DNA from: Vicinamibacteria bacterium | GTDB taxonomy: Bacteria > Acidobacteriota > Vicinamibacteria > Fen-336 > JAGNNV01 | Assembly: GCA_019694155.1 (NCBI GenBank) | Contig: JAIBCN010000190.1 | Location: forward strand, 1-42,406 | Length of the DNA stretch: 42,406 nucleotides | Reading direction: 5' to 3' | Part shown: in pieces, positions 25,397 to 33,980 of the stretch | Numbering within the stretch: position 1 is the first letter of the stretch | Layout of the letters: each line of letters begins with the position of its first letter | Translations under genes and position numbers: made by a program | The notes under the pieces: model-generated | What the model was told of the DNA's origin: nothing | What the model saw: only the letters and a program-made list of their open reading frames with translations | Database searches by the model: none

Positions 25397-27979
25397 TCAG
25401 TCGCAGCGAAGGGCGACGAGCGGATCGACGCGCAGCGCGCGCCGGGCCGGCCCGAGGGCGGCGAGGCCGATCGCGAACACGAACAGCGCGACTGCACTGA
25501 CATAGGCGACCGGATCGACCGCGCTCAGGCCATACAGCTCGCGGCGAAGGAGTTGGGCGAGGCCGGCCGCTCCCAGCACACCGGCGAGCAGCCCAAAGGC
25601 GATGGTTCCCCTGAACTGGCTGGAGAGGCTTCTCAGGATGTGCCGGGAGTCGGCGCCAAGCGCCATGCGAATGCCGATCTCCTTCGTGCGCTGGGCGACT
25701 GAATACGCCACGAGGCCGACGACGCCCAGACAGGCCACGGCGAGAGCGATCACGCCCAGCAGTCCGACCGCGAACGCGCTGCGCTTTATGTCGCGGATGT
25801 TCTGTTGGAACAGATTCTTGAGGAGCTGGACCCGCGGCTTGAGGTTCGGATCCACACGCGCCGCCGCGGCCGCGACCGCCGAGGCGAGGGCCTCGGGCGG
25901 GCCCATGGTCCGGGCGACGAGGGCGAGGCCGGGCAGATCGCCCTCCCGGGTCAGCCGGTACATCTCGACCGCGTCGGGGTCCCTCATGGCGAGCGACCGG
26001 GCGCTGCCCGCGATCCCTACCACGTTCAGAGCCTCATCGCCGATCTTCAGTGTCTGGCCAAGCGCATCCAGGCCGGGCCACTTCCTGAGGGCGAGCGATT
26101 CGCTCACCACCACGCCGGTTTCATCTCCAGCCGCGAGGTTTCGGCCCCGCCGCAACGGGATCTTCATGGCGGCGAGGAAGCGCGGATCGACTTGATGGAT
26201 GAAGAGGTCGAAGGTCTTCCCCTCGATCTCGAGAGACGCGCTGATTCTGGCGCCCCCCAGGGGAGGCGTCGAGGTGAGGCCGACCTCCTCGACACCCGCG
26301 ATGCCTCGAAGGCGAAGGGTCAGGTCTTCGAAATAGGCGCGCGCGCGGGCCGGGGTGTAACCGTGATCCGAGAGGGAGGGCTCAATGACGATCACGTGTT
26401 CGTATTCGAAGCCTGGATCGGAGGACGCCGCGTGCTCGAAGGCCCGGCCGAGGAGGCCGGCCACGATGAGCAGCACGGAGCTTGCCGCCACCTGCGCGCC
26501 GATGAGCAGGGTCCGTCCGAAGTTCATCCCCTGCTTTTGCCGGGCGATATGAAGGGCGGGCGCCAGGCCGAAAAGCACGGAAGAGAGAACACCGATCGAG
26601 AGAGCGAAGGCCACCACCCGCCAGTCGGGAAGGGGATCGAACCAGGGTGGAGCCTCCGTCCAGGTCATGATGCCCTTGAGGACCGCCGAGCCAAGCACGA
26701 GACCCCCCACGCACCCGAGCGAGGCCAGCACCAGGCTTTCCGTGAACAACTGCCGGATGATCCGGCCGGTCCCCGCGCCGATGGCGACCCGCAAGGCGAT
26801 CTCTCTCTGGCGGGAAGCGCCGCGCGCGAGGAGCAGGCTGCCCAGGTTTCCACAGGCGACGGCGAGAATGAGCAGAACCAGGGTCGCGACGATCAGGAAC
26901 ATCGGGTAGACGCGGTCCTTCAGGCTGGGGGCCCGGCTCGTTCCCCGGGAGGTGGAGCCGACGGATTGCGCGTAGCCGCCGGGCTCACTCACCAGGCGTT
27001 CGCCTTCCCACACGTGTTCGGGCTGAAGGCGCCGCAACTCGGCGGCCAGGGCCGCGAGTTCGTTCTCGGCCATCTCTGGTGAGACGCCGGGGGCGAGGCG
27101 TCCCCACATGTTGACCCCGCTGTTTCGCTGCCCCGAGAAGTCAGTGAGCATCTGACTTCCGTGGACGAAGTACGGGTGATGACTGATCAGGGCCCAGAAG
27201 GGCGGACTGTTCGAGCCGAGACCCGGGAATTCCCGCGCGGCCACCCCGATGATGGTGGCGGGCTTCCCGTTGAGGCGAGTGGTGGAACCCACCACGGCAG
27301 GGTCGGATCCGAAGCGGCTGGCCCAGAAGCCATGGCCGAGGACGACCGTGGCCGGCGCACCGGGGGCTTCGTCTTCGGGGTGAAAGAGCCGGCCCGCGGC
27401 AGGACGGGCGCCGAGTTCGTCGAAGAAATTCGCGGTCACGAAGAATGTGTTCGGGGTCTGCTCGACGCCTTCCAGGCCGAGGCGCGCGGTGGTGAGCGCG
27501 AGCACGGCCGAGAGGGTCCTGGTGTGGTCTCGATAGAAGGCCACGGCAGGGTAGGGAATGTCCGACCAGAAACGCTCGGGTGCCTGCCGCTGAAAGCGGA
27601 GGATGGTCCCGGGATCGCGGATGGGCAGCGGGCGAAGCGCCACCATGTTGAACGACGAGAAGGCGGCCACGGTGGCGCCGATGCCGATGGCGAGGACGAG
27701 GACGGCGGCCGCGGTGAAGCCGGGCGAGGCCCGCAGCACCCGGAAGGCGTAGCGCACATCCTGGCCGAGGCGGTCGATCGCCATGAATCCCCAGGCCTCG
27801 CGCGAGTCCTCGCGAAGCCGCAGCGGGTCGCCCAGGGGAACGCCGCCGTTCCTCGCCGCCATCTCCTGGTGAAAGGCCATCTCCTCCGCGAGTTCATCGT
27901 CGAAGCGGCGGCGGTTCAGCAGGTAGTGGATCCGGCGCAGGAGGACGAGAGCGCCAGAACGCACTTTGTCCATTTGCAT
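25397..27979 (-). CDS. ADOP-type permease 3 with N-terminal prefix domain
   Basis: An 860-residue permease. Unlike the other two it has an extra cytoplasmic N-terminal domain (about residues 10-70: LLRRIHYLLNRRRFDDELAEEMAFHQEM...). This is the permease prefix domain seen in many acidobacterial members. Then follow the membrane helix (SPGFTAAAVLVLAIGIGATVAAF region), MacB_PCD domain, FtsX block (ASRQREIALRVAIGAG), a second MacB_PCD domain and FtsX block (AQRTKEIGIRMALGAD), ending VDPLVALRCD. No ATPase is nearby. ATG 27979 or 27973 (MDKVRSG) could start it; neither has a clear ribosome site. A 23-bp palindrome sits nine bases upstream of the first ATG, so repression by a dimeric regulator is likely. 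Confidence 0.92.
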   Translation of the reverse strand: MQMDKVRSGALVLLRRIHYLLNRRRFDDELAEEMAFHQEMAARNGGVPLGDPLRLREDSREAWGFMAIDRLGQDVRYAFRVLRASPGFTAAAVLVLAIGIGATVAAFSSFNMVALRPLPIRDPGTILRFQRQAPERFWSDIPYPAVAFYRDHTRTLSAVLALTTARLGLEGVEQTPNTFFVTANFFDELGARPAAGRLFHPEDEAPGAPATVVLGHGFWASRFGSDPAVVGSTTRLNGKPATIIGVAAREFPGLGSNSPPFWALISHHPYFVHGSQMLTDFSGQRNSGVNMWGRLAPGVSPEMAENELAALAAELRRLQPEHVWEGERLVSEPGGYAQSVGSTSRGTSRAPSLKDRVYPMFLIVATLVLLILAVACGNLGSLLLARGASRQREIALRVAIGAGTGRIIRQLFTESLVLASLGCVGGLVLGSAVLKGIMTWTEAPPWFDPLPDWRVVAFALSIGVLSSVLFGLAPALHIARQKQGMNFGRTLLIGAQVAASSVLLIVAGLLGRAFEHAASSDPGFEYEHVIVIEPSLSDHGYTPARARAYFEDLTLRLRGIAGVEEVGLTSTPPLGGARISASLEIEGKTFDLFIHQVDPRFLAAMKIPLRRGRNLAAGDETGVVVSESLALRKWPGLDALGQTLKIGDEALNVVGIAGSARSLAMRDPDAVEMYRLTREGDLPGLALVARTMGPPEALASAVAAAAARVDPNLKPRVQLLKNLFQQNIRDIKRSAFAVGLLGVIALAVACLGVVGLVAYSVAQRTKEIGIRMALGADSRHILRSLSSQFRGTIAFGLLAGVLGAAGLAQLLRRELYGLSAVDPVAYVSAVALFVFAIGLAALGPARRALRVDPLVALRCD

Positions 27980-27987
27980 AGGTAAGG

Positions 27988-28010
27988 TAGGCCTAGATTA
28001 TCTATGCCTA
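27988..28010. promoter_or_regulatory. 23-bp operator-like palindrome at ADOP 3
   Basis: The half-sites TAGGCCTAGAT and ATCTATGCCTA flank a single T and match at 10 of 11 positions when one is reverse-complemented. The site lies in an A+T-rich island immediately before the permease 3 start and about 90 bases before the divergent TauE/SafE gene. Placement over the promoter region fits a repressor. PadR-family regulators often accompany such permeases, but none is encoded in this window, so the binding protein is a guess. Confidence 0.65.
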
Positions 28011-28075
28011 TGGGATTCCGTCAAGCCGGCGTGCGGCGCGTCATCGCCCTGGTGTGGAGCGCCCGGGCCCCGGTT

Positions 28076-28081
28076 TAAGCT
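28076..28081 (+). promoter_or_regulatory. Candidate -10 box (TAAGCT) for TauE/SafE gene
   Basis: TAAGCT followed by CGG ends 21 bases before the TTG start at 28103. No good -35 box is visible. Confidence 0.3.
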
Positions 28082-28102
28082 CGGACGGGGAACGGGTGAA
28101 GA

Positions 28103-28867
28103 TTGCACGGCCTTGACTACCTGACGATCGGTGCCGCGGCGCTTGCGGCCGGCGCCGTGAACGCGGTGGCGGGCGGCGGGACGCTCATCTCCTTCCCGGT
28201 GATGACCGCGCTTGGGATGCCGCCCGTGGCCGCGAACGTCACGAATACCGTCGCCTTGTGCCCCGGCTTCATCGGGGGGATGTACGCGCAGCGGCGCGAT
28301 CTGTCCGGACAGGGGCGCCGGCTCACTTTCCTCCTTCCCATCGCCGCGCTCGGGGGAACGGCGGGAGGCATCCTCCTCCTCTATTCGGGCGACCGCGTCT
28401 TCCGGGCCGTCGTGCCCTTTCTCATCCTCGGCGCGTCCGGGTTGCTGGCGGCCCAGGATGCCGTCCGCTCCTGGATGCAGAGGCGTGCCGGGGTCTCGGC
28501 GGCGGGCGGGCTCACGGAACTCGCGCGCGCCGCAGCACCCGTGGGGATGGCGGCCGCTTACGGCGGCTACTTCGGGGCAGGACTCGGCGTGATTCTCCTC
28601 GCCACCCTCGGGCTCTTCCTCGGCGACTCCCTCACGCGCCTGAACGCGCTCAAGCAGGCGCTCTCCTTCGGCTCCAACCTCGCGGCCGCGCTGCTCTTCG
28701 TGTTCTCGGGAAAGGTCGTGTGGAGCGTGGCCCTCGTGATGGCCGCGGGCGCCCTGATCGGCGGTTCCATCGGCGGCCACTTCGCTTCGAAGGTGCACCC
28801 TGTCGCCCTCAGGCGCGCGGTGGTCGTGGTCGGGTTCGTGGTGGGGATCGCCTATCTCCTGAAGTGA
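28103..28867 (+). CDS. TauE/SafE-family membrane exporter
   Basis: A 254-residue integral membrane protein with about eight helices in two related halves. The first half has AGAVNAVAGGGTLISFPVMTALGMPPVAANVTNTVAL, the second YGGYFGAGLGVILLATLGLFLG and LNALKQALSFGSNLAAALLF. These are the paired family motifs of the TauE/SafE (DUF81) permeases, which move sulfite, sulfoacetate or other organic anions out of the cell. The substrate here is unknown. The likely start is TTG at 28103, behind a weak GGTGAAGA; no ATG lies near the first helix. It is divergent from permease 3, sharing the palindrome region, and ends ten bases from the next convergent gene. Confidence 0.9.
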   Translation: MHGLDYLTIGAAALAAGAVNAVAGGGTLISFPVMTALGMPPVAANVTNTVALCPGFIGGMYAQRRDLSGQGRRLTFLLPIAALGGTAGGILLLYSGDRVFRAVVPFLILGASGLLAAQDAVRSWMQRRAGVSAAGGLTELARAAAPVGMAAAYGGYFGAGLGVILLATLGLFLGDSLTRLNALKQALSFGSNLAAALLFVFSGKVVWSVALVMAAGALIGGSIGGHFASKVHPVALRRAVVVVGFVVGIAYLLK

Positions 28868-28877
28868 GGCGCCGGCA

Positions 28878-29816
28878 TCAGCGCGCCTTCGGCTCGCAGT
28901 CGCGCGTGGGCAGGCCTTCCCGGGTGACGCGGTCGTAGACCTCGCGCATTTGCGTTCCGAAGGCGGTTTGCGCGCGATCCACGAAGATCTCCGTCCGCTT
29001 GAAAGCCCAGAACTTCTGGAGGATGGGCCAGCCGGCGTTCAAGGCCTCGGTGATCTGCGCGGGAGAGGGAGCAGGCGCGGTGGTCGCGAGATAGGCGCGA
29101 TAGTCCTCGAACCACAAGGCGCGGAGGTCCGCTTCCCGCTTGACCGCGATGCCGAGATTGTTCCGGTCGACGTTCCGGGTGTCGGCGATCACGGGCGCTT
29201 TGAAGAAAGGAGATGTGGCGAGCAGCCGGTTCGCCTTTCCCATCTCGATGTCCGACTCGCCCCCGAACAGGGAATCCTCGAGGCCTCGCCGCCGGCCCTC
29301 GTTCACCATGTCCTTGACCGCGAACGTCGAGCCGCGATTGGAGAAGTTCTTGTCCTCGAGCACGAGGCCCACCCGCCCGAACTCTCCGGGCTTGTCGGGC
29401 GGCGTTTCGAAGAGGATCCGTGTGGCGGTTTCGAGGAAGGCCTCGAAGGCCGCGTCGGCCGCTTCCGAGGAGGGGGCATCGACATAGGCCTGGAGCGCGC
29501 CCGCGAGGATTTCGTCTCCGGTCCTCGGAAACACGGCCGCCCGCGCCTGGGCAGGGGCGGTGGTCTGGGCGCGCCGGGCGCCGCCCGAAGGCCTCGACGC
29601 ACCCCCGAGGCCGTCGAGCAGGTCGTCGAGGGTTCGCTCGCCGATGGCGAAGGCGCCACGCTCGATCGACTTGAAGAAGGCCGCCTTGCCCAGGGACAGC
29701 AGGCTGTCCCCCGGACGGCAGGGCGCGTTCTGCTCGCCCCGGGCCTTGGCGCCCAGGAGCGCGGTCAGACCGAGGGCGACGAACGCGCGACGCGCATGAC
29801 CGGTCCTTCGTGCCAC
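28878..29816 (-). CDS. Exported protein of unknown function
   Basis: A 312-residue protein with a signal-like N-terminus (MARRTGHARRAFVALGLTALLGAKARG). The mature part opens with a Cys-containing segment (QNAPCRPGDSLLSLGKAAFFKSIERGAFAIGE), then an Ala/Pro-rich stretch, and an alpha-helical C-terminal half with conserved-looking blocks (ILFETPPDKPGEFGRVGLVLEDKNF, RGLEDSLFGGESDIEMGKANRLLATSPFFKAPVIADTRNVDRNNLGIAVKREADLRALWFEDYRAYL). I do not recognise the family. The start is taken at GTG 29816; an ATG nearby is out of frame, and the open frame upstream overlaps the divergent gene. Codon use matches the neighbours, so the gene is probably real. Confidence 0.72.
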   Translation of the reverse strand: MARRTGHARRAFVALGLTALLGAKARGEQNAPCRPGDSLLSLGKAAFFKSIERGAFAIGERTLDDLLDGLGGASRPSGGARRAQTTAPAQARAAVFPRTGDEILAGALQAYVDAPSSEAADAAFEAFLETATRILFETPPDKPGEFGRVGLVLEDKNFSNRGSTFAVKDMVNEGRRRGLEDSLFGGESDIEMGKANRLLATSPFFKAPVIADTRNVDRNNLGIAVKREADLRALWFEDYRAYLATTAPAPSPAQITEALNAGWPILQKFWAFKRTEIFVDRAQTAFGTQMREVYDRVTREGLPTRDCEPKAR

Positions 29817-29863
29817 CAGAGGGACTTTCTCATGAACCTTACGCCCGCGATGCGTCCCGGTCT

Positions 29864-29869
29864 TAGACT
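29864..29869 (+). promoter_or_regulatory. Candidate -10 box (TAGACT)
   Basis: TAGACT followed by CCCGG ends 16 bases before ATG 29886. It is identical to the hexamers ahead of the genes at 30499 and 33981, and argues that translation starts at 29886 rather than at the upstream ATG 29832. Confidence 0.42.
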
Positions 29870-29885
29870 CCCGGCCCTTCGAGAC

Positions 29886-30449
29886 ATGGCGTCCCTCCGT
29901 CAAGCCCAGCTGCAGGCGGCGAACGAGTTCGCCGAGGCGACGATCGCCGCGGTGCGCGATCCTCGCGGGGTCCATGCCGAGACGGCTATCGCCGCCCTCG
30001 CGCGGATGGCGGGCACCTTCCTGTTCCGCTCGTTCGGTTTCGAGATCAAGGACCTGACACCCGGTCAGGCCGTCTTCTCGGATCAGGCGAACGAGCAGGG
30101 GCCGCGCTTGCTGGACATCCTGGGAAGCACGCTCGCGGCTCTGGACGTTCCCCTCGATCCAAAGAAGCTGACCGGGAAGGTCGACCCCGAGCGATCGCCC
30201 CGGCGAGCGTTTCTGGAGACGCAGAAGCTCCTCGAGCCTCGTCTCGCGCCGATTCGAGACGCCCACGGCCTGTCGTTGATGGAAGCGGCGGAGGCGGCGG
30301 CCGCGGGCGCGGCGCTCCTAATAAGACACGGGGTCAATGTCCTCGATCCGCACGCCGCCTTCAATCTCGCCGTATACGCGTTCATCGAGGGCGCCAAGAC
30401 CGCCCCGGACCCGGTGATTGGGCCGCGGGAAGGCGACTCTGGGGCGTAG
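29886..30449 (+). CDS. Cytoplasmic helical protein, unknown
   Basis: A 187-residue protein with no signal peptide or membrane helix, largely alpha-helical (QAQLQAANEFAEATIAAVRDP; ETAIAALARMAGTFLFRSFGFEI; GPRLLDILGSTLAALDVPLD; MEAAEAAAAGAALLIRHG). I recognise no family. Two starts are possible. ATG 29832 has AGAGGGA upstream but lies only 15 bases from the divergent start at 29816. ATG 29886 follows a TAGACT box shared with other genes here, and is preferred. The next gene begins 49 bases later with its own TAGACT box. Confidence 0.7.
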   Translation: MASLRQAQLQAANEFAEATIAAVRDPRGVHAETAIAALARMAGTFLFRSFGFEIKDLTPGQAVFSDQANEQGPRLLDILGSTLAALDVPLDPKKLTGKVDPERSPRRAFLETQKLLEPRLAPIRDAHGLSLMEAAEAAAAGAALLIRHGVNVLDPHAAFNLAVYAFIEGAKTAPDPVIGPREGDSGA

Positions 30450-30474
30450 GCCGAATCGGTCCAGCCGACGGGGC

Positions 30475-30480
30475 TAGACT
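30475..30480 (+). promoter_or_regulatory. Candidate -10 box (TAGACT) for GGDEF-EAL gene
   Basis: TAGACT ends 18 bases before ATG 30499, which would give a leader of about ten to twelve bases. No -35 box of TTGACA type is seen at the expected distance. Confidence 0.42.
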
Positions 30481-30498
30481 GGCGGTCAAAGAGATCCC

Positions 30499-32619
30499 AT
30501 GACCGAGAAGGACGCCGCCCGACTCACCACGGTCAAGGTCCCGGCGCTCTTCGAGGCGCCTTTCCTGCGCGCGCAGGACTACGTCCGGCGCTACTTCGAG
30601 GACCGGGTCGAGAACCCGGATACCGCCACCATCTCCATCGCGGGCGAGCGCTATGTGTTGCTCCGCGCGGCCTCGCTGTCCGTCGAGTTCATCGAGCTGG
30701 TCATGAAGCTGTACCAGGACCAGGGCGAAGCCCAGGCGAGGAGCGTCGCCAACAACCTGCTCTTTGACCTTGCCCATGCCCTCGGCCGGGCCGACGCACG
30801 CGCCTTCCAGGCGAAGATGGGGGTCACCGACCCGATCGAACGACTCTCCGCCGGTCCCGTGCACTTTGCGTTTTCGGGCATGGCCTTCGTGGACATCTCA
30901 CCCGAGTCGCGTCCGTCGCCCGACGAAGACTACTTCCTCGTCTACGACCACCCGTTCTCGTTCGAATCGCACTCGTGGCTCGCCAAGGGACAGCGGAGCG
31001 AGGCGCCGGTGTGCGTCATGAACGCCGGGTATTCCTCCGGCTGGTGCGAGGAGAGCTTCGGCGTCCGCCTGGTCGCGGTCGAAGTCGAGTGCTGCGCGGC
31101 CGGAGGCGAGCACTGCCGCTTCATCATGGCCCCGCCCGCGCGGATCGACGAGCATCTGGCGCGCTTCCCGCCCCGGCGGACGGGCGGCGCCACCGGGGGC
31201 CACGCCGCTCCCGTGGTGCCCGAGTTCTTCCAGCGCAAACGCCTGGAGGCCGAACTGCGCGAGGCCAACGAAGGCCTGGAGCAGCGGGTCTTGCAGCGCA
31301 CGAAAGAGCTCGAGCTGGCCACCGAACAGCTTCGGCACCAGGCGCTGCACGACGCCCTTACCGGTCTGCCCAATCGCGTGCTTCTCCTCGACCGGCTCGA
31401 GCAGGCGATCCTCGGCATGCAGCGCAAGGACGAGCCCTTCTCGCTGCTCCTGCTCGACCTCGACGGATTCAAGGACGTGAACGACACCTACGGCCATCAC
31501 GTGGGCGACCTGCTCCTCGCCAAGGTCGGCATCCGGCTGCTCGCGCAGCTGCGCGACACCGACACCATCGCGCGCCTCGGCGGCGATGAGTTCGCGGTCC
31601 TCATCGGCAATGTGGCGAGTGTCGCGGACGCCGAACGCGTGGCCGCGAGCCTCCTCCTCGGGCTCGATCAGGCGATCATGGTGGACGGCGAACCTCTCGC
31701 GGTGGGCGCGAGCATCGGCATCGTCCACTGCCCGGCCCACGGCGCCGATCCGGCGACACTCATGCGGCGCGCGGACGTGGCCATGTACGCGGCGAAGGCG
31801 GAGCACGCGGGTATCCGCAGCTACGACCCCGCCATGGATCAGCACTCGCCGGCCCGTATGCAGCTCATCGCGGAACTGCGCACGGGCATTGACGAGAGAC
31901 GCCTCGTGCTGCACTACCAGCCCGAGGTGGTGGTGAAGGACGGCTCGGTAGCGCGGTTCGAAGCCCTCCTCCGCTGGCGGCGGGACGACGGCACGCTGAT
32001 GCCTCCGGGCGACTTCCTGCCCCTCATCGAAGCGTCGGAGCTCATGGACCGGGTCACGCGCTCCGTGATCGACCTCGCGCTCCGTGCCTGCCGGGGCTGG
32101 CGGGACGCGGGTTTCGCGCCGGGGGTTTCGGTGAACCTCGCTCCCCGGAACCTGCGCGACCCGGCGCTTCCGGCCGCGGTCGCCCAATCGCTCGCCAGGC
32201 ACGGGCTTCCTCCCGACGCACTCATGCTGGAGGTGACAGAGAGCGGCGTCTTCGGCGACGCCACCCTCGCCGCCGAGGTGTGCGGCGCGCTACGGGCGAC
32301 CGGCGTCGGCCTCTCGGTCGACGATTTCGGCACCGGCTACTCGTCTCTCATGCACCTCAAGCACCTGCCCTTCACGGAGCTCAAGGTGGATCGCACCTTC
32401 ACCAAGGGCCTGATCAGCAACGAGCACGATGCCGCCATCGTGCGCTCGATCATCGACCTTGGGCACGAACTGGGCCGCTCCATCGTGGCCGAGGGCGTGG
32501 AGAGCGAGGCGGTGCTCGAGAGGCTGCGCGCCCGGGGCTGCGACCTCGCGCAGGGATTCCACATCGGCCGCCCTCTGGCCGAGCCCGAGCTGCGCGACTG
32601 GCTGCGGGCTCAGAGGTAG
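30499..32619 (+). CDS. XylR_N/V4R-GGDEF-EAL cyclic-di-GMP protein
   Basis: A 706-residue soluble protein. Residues 1-220 resemble the XylR_N plus V4R (4-vinyl reductase) ligand-binding pair of aromatic-responsive regulators, including YSSGWCEESFGVRLVAVEVECCAAGGEHCRF, a cysteine-rich hairpin that binds zinc in relatives. A coiled coil (about 245-282) links it to the GGDEF domain, with intact GGDEF at 361-365 and an inhibitory I-site RDTD five residues before it. The EAL domain has Glu488 in FEALLRW, VNLAPRNL, LEVTESG, DDFGTGYSSL, LKVDR and AEGVESE, so all catalytic ligands are present. It can in principle make and break c-di-GMP, with the balance set by a small aromatic-type ligand. The stop overlaps the convergent gene by ten bases. 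Confidence 0.92.
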   Translation: MTEKDAARLTTVKVPALFEAPFLRAQDYVRRYFEDRVENPDTATISIAGERYVLLRAASLSVEFIELVMKLYQDQGEAQARSVANNLLFDLAHALGRADARAFQAKMGVTDPIERLSAGPVHFAFSGMAFVDISPESRPSPDEDYFLVYDHPFSFESHSWLAKGQRSEAPVCVMNAGYSSGWCEESFGVRLVAVEVECCAAGGEHCRFIMAPPARIDEHLARFPPRRTGGATGGHAAPVVPEFFQRKRLEAELREANEGLEQRVLQRTKELELATEQLRHQALHDALTGLPNRVLLLDRLEQAILGMQRKDEPFSLLLLDLDGFKDVNDTYGHHVGDLLLAKVGIRLLAQLRDTDTIARLGGDEFAVLIGNVASVADAERVAASLLLGLDQAIMVDGEPLAVGASIGIVHCPAHGADPATLMRRADVAMYAAKAEHAGIRSYDPAMDQHSPARMQLIAELRTGIDERRLVLHYQPEVVVKDGSVARFEALLRWRRDDGTLMPPGDFLPLIEASELMDRVTRSVIDLALRACRGWRDAGFAPGVSVNLAPRNLRDPALPAAVAQSLARHGLPPDALMLEVTESGVFGDATLAAEVCGALRATGVGLSVDDFGTGYSSLMHLKHLPFTELKVDRTFTKGLISNEHDAAIVRSIIDLGHELGRSIVAEGVESEAVLERLRARGCDLAQGFHIGRPLAEPELRDWLRAQR

Positions 32620-33803
32620 CCGAGCCACCAGTCGCGCCGGTTCGCCTTGAACGCGGCGTAGCGCCGGCACGGCACGTAGAGCACACCGACCGCCGCCGCC
32701 CACACGAGGTACAAGAGACCGAGGCTCCAGCGGTAGCCCTCGGGCATGGGGCCGGGGTTCATGGGGTGATTCGCGAAGAGCCAGGGCACGATCTCCCCAA
32801 AGCGCAGGAGCGAAACGCCCAGGGCGAGGAGATGGATGAGCGGGATGTGGAGCAGGTAGTAGAAGAACGGCACGCGTCCGAAGACGGCGAGAACCGCGGC
32901 CGCAGGGCCGCTTCTCTTCTCCAGGAAGGGAACGAGAGCGATGGGCGGGCCGAGCGTCATCAGGAGGAAGAGGAGCGAGGCCGGGTACTTCGTCGTGTTG
33001 AGGAACGACAGCGCCGCCGGCATTCGCCCGGAGGCGGCCCAGGGAACGGGGTCACCGTACACGTTGAAAGCGCGCAGCAGGACGAATATCGCCAGCGCGC
33101 CCAGACCGATGGCGAGGCAAAGGCGGTCGCGCCGCGACGGGTCGAGCTTCAGCACGCGGCCGAAAGCGAAGCCCAGAGCCATGACACCCACCCAGGGAAC
33201 GATCGAATAGAGAACCATCAGACTCAGGCCGCCGCCGAGGTCGACGGGGCCGCGGGCGAACCCGTAGTAGAGGATGCTCGCAAGCGGCGACACCTCATCG
33301 CCGGGAGGCGGGATGAGGTTGTGACAGAAGACAACCGCCGCTCCGAAGATGGTCACGCCCAGCCACGGCAGCCGTACGAGACCGGCCATGAGGAGCATCG
33401 ACCATCCGATCATCCAGATCACGCCGGCCATCTGGTCCTTCATCAGGGCCGGGTTGAAGGACCACGTGAAGTGAATCACGGTCAGTTCCAGGAGGACGAG
33501 CCAGAGCCCTCGAGTCAGGAGGAATCGGGAGAGGCTTCCGGCCGAGCCGCGCCGGAGCGCGGCGCTCGTGCCCGCGAAGAACACGAAGATGGGGGCGCAG
33601 AAATGGGTCACCCATCGCGTGAAGAAGACCGCGGGATCGGCGCCGCCCGCGGGCACCCCTGCGTACACGCGGACATGGTCGATCGCCATGAGCACCATGG
33701 CCGCTCCCCGAATCATGTCGATGGAAGCGAGTCTCGGCGAGGCGGATTCCCCGGCAGGATGCTGATCGGCCATTGGTCCGAAGGATGCCTCGGCGGGCCT
33801 CAT
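32610..33803 (-). CDS. DUF1624/HGSNAT-like membrane acyltransferase family protein
   Basis: A 397-residue membrane protein with about ten to eleven helices. The N-terminal RLASIDMIRGAAMVLMAIDHVR and following FTRWVTHFCAPIFVFFAGTSAAL match the DUF1624 family, related to heparan-alpha-glucosaminide N-acetyltransferase and YeiB-like proteins. Later blocks LLELTVIHFTWSFNP and FGRVPFFYYLLHIPLIHLL are also typical, with a conserved His in DHVR and another in LLHIPLIH. Members move acyl groups across the membrane to sugars or other acceptors; the target here is unknown. ATG 33803 has AGGGAGGA twelve bases upstream; ATG 33773 is an alternative. Confidence 0.87.
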   Translation of the reverse strand: MRPAEASFGPMADQHPAGESASPRLASIDMIRGAAMVLMAIDHVRVYAGVPAGGADPAVFFTRWVTHFCAPIFVFFAGTSAALRRGSAGSLSRFLLTRGLWLVLLELTVIHFTWSFNPALMKDQMAGVIWMIGWSMLLMAGLVRLPWLGVTIFGAAVVFCHNLIPPPGDEVSPLASILYYGFARGPVDLGGGLSLMVLYSIVPWVGVMALGFAFGRVLKLDPSRRDRLCLAIGLGALAIFVLLRAFNVYGDPVPWAASGRMPAALSFLNTTKYPASLLFLLMTLGPPIALVPFLEKRSGPAAAVLAVFGRVPFFYYLLHIPLIHLLALGVSLLRFGEIVPWLFANHPMNPGPMPEGYRWSLGLLYLVWAAAVGVLYVPCRRYAAFKANRRDWWLGYL

Positions 33804-33941
33804 GCCGCAAGCGATCCTCCCTGGAATTCGGGGTCCTCCGATCAGGACGGGTGTCCTCCGCCTGGCGCCAGGGACCTGGCTTTCCTGCTTCGACCTCCAG
33901 GCGCGAGGATTGCATCAAGGCCGGGGAACGGCCCGGCCTCG

Positions 33942-33947
33942 TAGACT
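33942..33947 (+). promoter_or_regulatory. Candidate -10 box (TAGACT) for VWA gene
   Basis: TAGACT followed by CGCCGG ends 33 bases before ATG 33981, the same hexamer as at 29864 and 30475. Confidence 0.4.
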
Positions 33948-33980
33948 CGCCGGAGCCGGACAAGGCAGGGGACAAGCGTC

